From an uncultured Bacteroides sp. (GTDB taxonomy: Bacteria > Bacteroidota > Bacteroidia > Bacteroidales > Bacteroidaceae): a DNA stretch of 25,894 bases. The stretch is taken from positions 1-25,894 of the forward strand of contig CAKUYM010000025.1 in the NCBI GenBank assembly GCA_934716785.1. Direction: 5' to 3'. The notes beneath the pieces are model-generated. The model was not told where the DNA came from. It saw only the letters and a program-made list of their open reading frames with translations, and did not search any database. Position numbers and translations under genes: made by a program. The first letter of the stretch is position 1; each line of letters starts with the position of its first letter. Shown here piece after piece: positions 25,568-25,894 of the stretch.

Positions 25568-25894
25568 ATGATTCGTAAATTATATACCCTTTTATTAATG
25601 GGACTTTGTTTGAATCTTGCGGCTTGTAGCGATGAAAACGAAAACATAGACCCTAATGCCACTGCACCTGTTATCAAATTTCCGATGGAACAGTTGGATG
25701 TCGATCTCAATAAAGTGGACAATTTACCCGTAGTGGCTGTAATTAAGTCGCAGGCTGGATTGCAGAGCGTGACTATGAAAATACAGACTGCGGAAGGTAC
25801 GGTTGATTATAAAACCGTGACAGATTTCTTTAACCCCAATTCTTATAGCTTGTCTGAAAATTTGGAGTATAATGCAAATTATCAGTCATTTATC
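25568..25894 (+). CDS. Lipoprotein of the PUL, first 109 residues (3' end cut by window)
   Basis: The open frame runs from an ATG to the last base of the window, so only the N-terminus is visible. The signal peptide MIRKLYTLLLMGLCLNLAAC has a clear lipobox with Cys20, followed by SDENENIDPNAT, an acidic stretch of the kind that can send Bacteroides lipoproteins to the cell surface. The part beyond residue 33 (VIKFPMEQLDVDLNKVDNLP, then VVAVIKSQAGLQSVTMKIQT) looks like an Ig-like or bacterial beta-sandwich module. Its place directly after the FAS1 gene suggests a further surface glycan-binding or enzyme-carrying protein of this PUL. I do not recognise the family, and no catalytic region is included. 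Confidence 0.75.
   Translation, partial: MIRKLYTLLLMGLCLNLAACSDENENIDPNATAPVIKFPMEQLDVDLNKVDNLPVVAVIKSQAGLQSVTMKIQTAEGTVDYKTVTDFFNPNSYSLSENLEYNANYQSFI

Overview
The window looks like the chromosome of a gut-type Bacteroides (Bacteroidales). It carries two SusC/SusD pairs, a hybrid two-component regulator (HTCS), lipoproteins with short lipoboxes, moderate-GC DNA, and several copies of the Bacteroides-type -7 box TAnnTTTG. The species cannot be named from the sequence alone. All genes run on the + strand except one small ferredoxin gene.

Layout. (1) 2-4719: the 3' end of a polysaccharide utilisation locus (PUL), a SusC-type transporter whose 5' end is cut by the window edge, plus its SusD partner, closed by a bidirectional terminator. 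(2) 4797-4967 (- strand): a 56-residue 2[4Fe-4S] ferredoxin, divergent from the next block. (3) 5147-8945: metA, a U32-family protein and an unusual membrane lipoprotein with a C-terminal zinc ribbon, linked by two ATGA stop/start overlaps. MetA carries Glu111, which predicts acetyl-CoA rather than succinyl-CoA use. (4) 9073-14966: a complete L-rhamnose pathway in the order rhaB (kinase), rhaA (isomerase), rhaT (symporter), rhaD (aldolase), fucO (lactaldehyde reductase), ended by a strong terminator. An AraC-type regulator, probably RhaR, follows at 15107-16009 with its own promoter. (5) 16105-25894: a second PUL with HTCS sensor-regulator, SusC, SusD, a single-domain fasciclin (FAS1) lipoprotein, and the first 109 residues of another lipoprotein cut by the window edge.

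How the genes fit together. The rhamnose cluster would import L-rhamnose and convert it to dihydroxyacetone phosphate plus L-lactaldehyde. FucO would then reduce lactaldehyde to 1,2-propanediol, a fermentative outcome. The HTCS PUL directly downstream would sense and import a glycan. Its closeness to the rhamnose genes suggests, but does not show, a rhamnose-containing substrate. No glycoside hydrolase or polysaccharide lyase is visible in the window.

No intergenic gap exceeds 300 bases. The largest (4968-5146 and 20131-20309, 179 bases each) hold promoters and leader structures, listed below. I saw no tRNA, rRNA, CRISPR array, transposase or prophage gene, and nothing I would call a wholly new system. 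The most unusual items are a period-9 inverted-repeat element that supplies the N-terminus of the lipoprotein at 7887, the FAS1 protein in the PUL, and hairpins at the predicted 5' ends of several transcripts.
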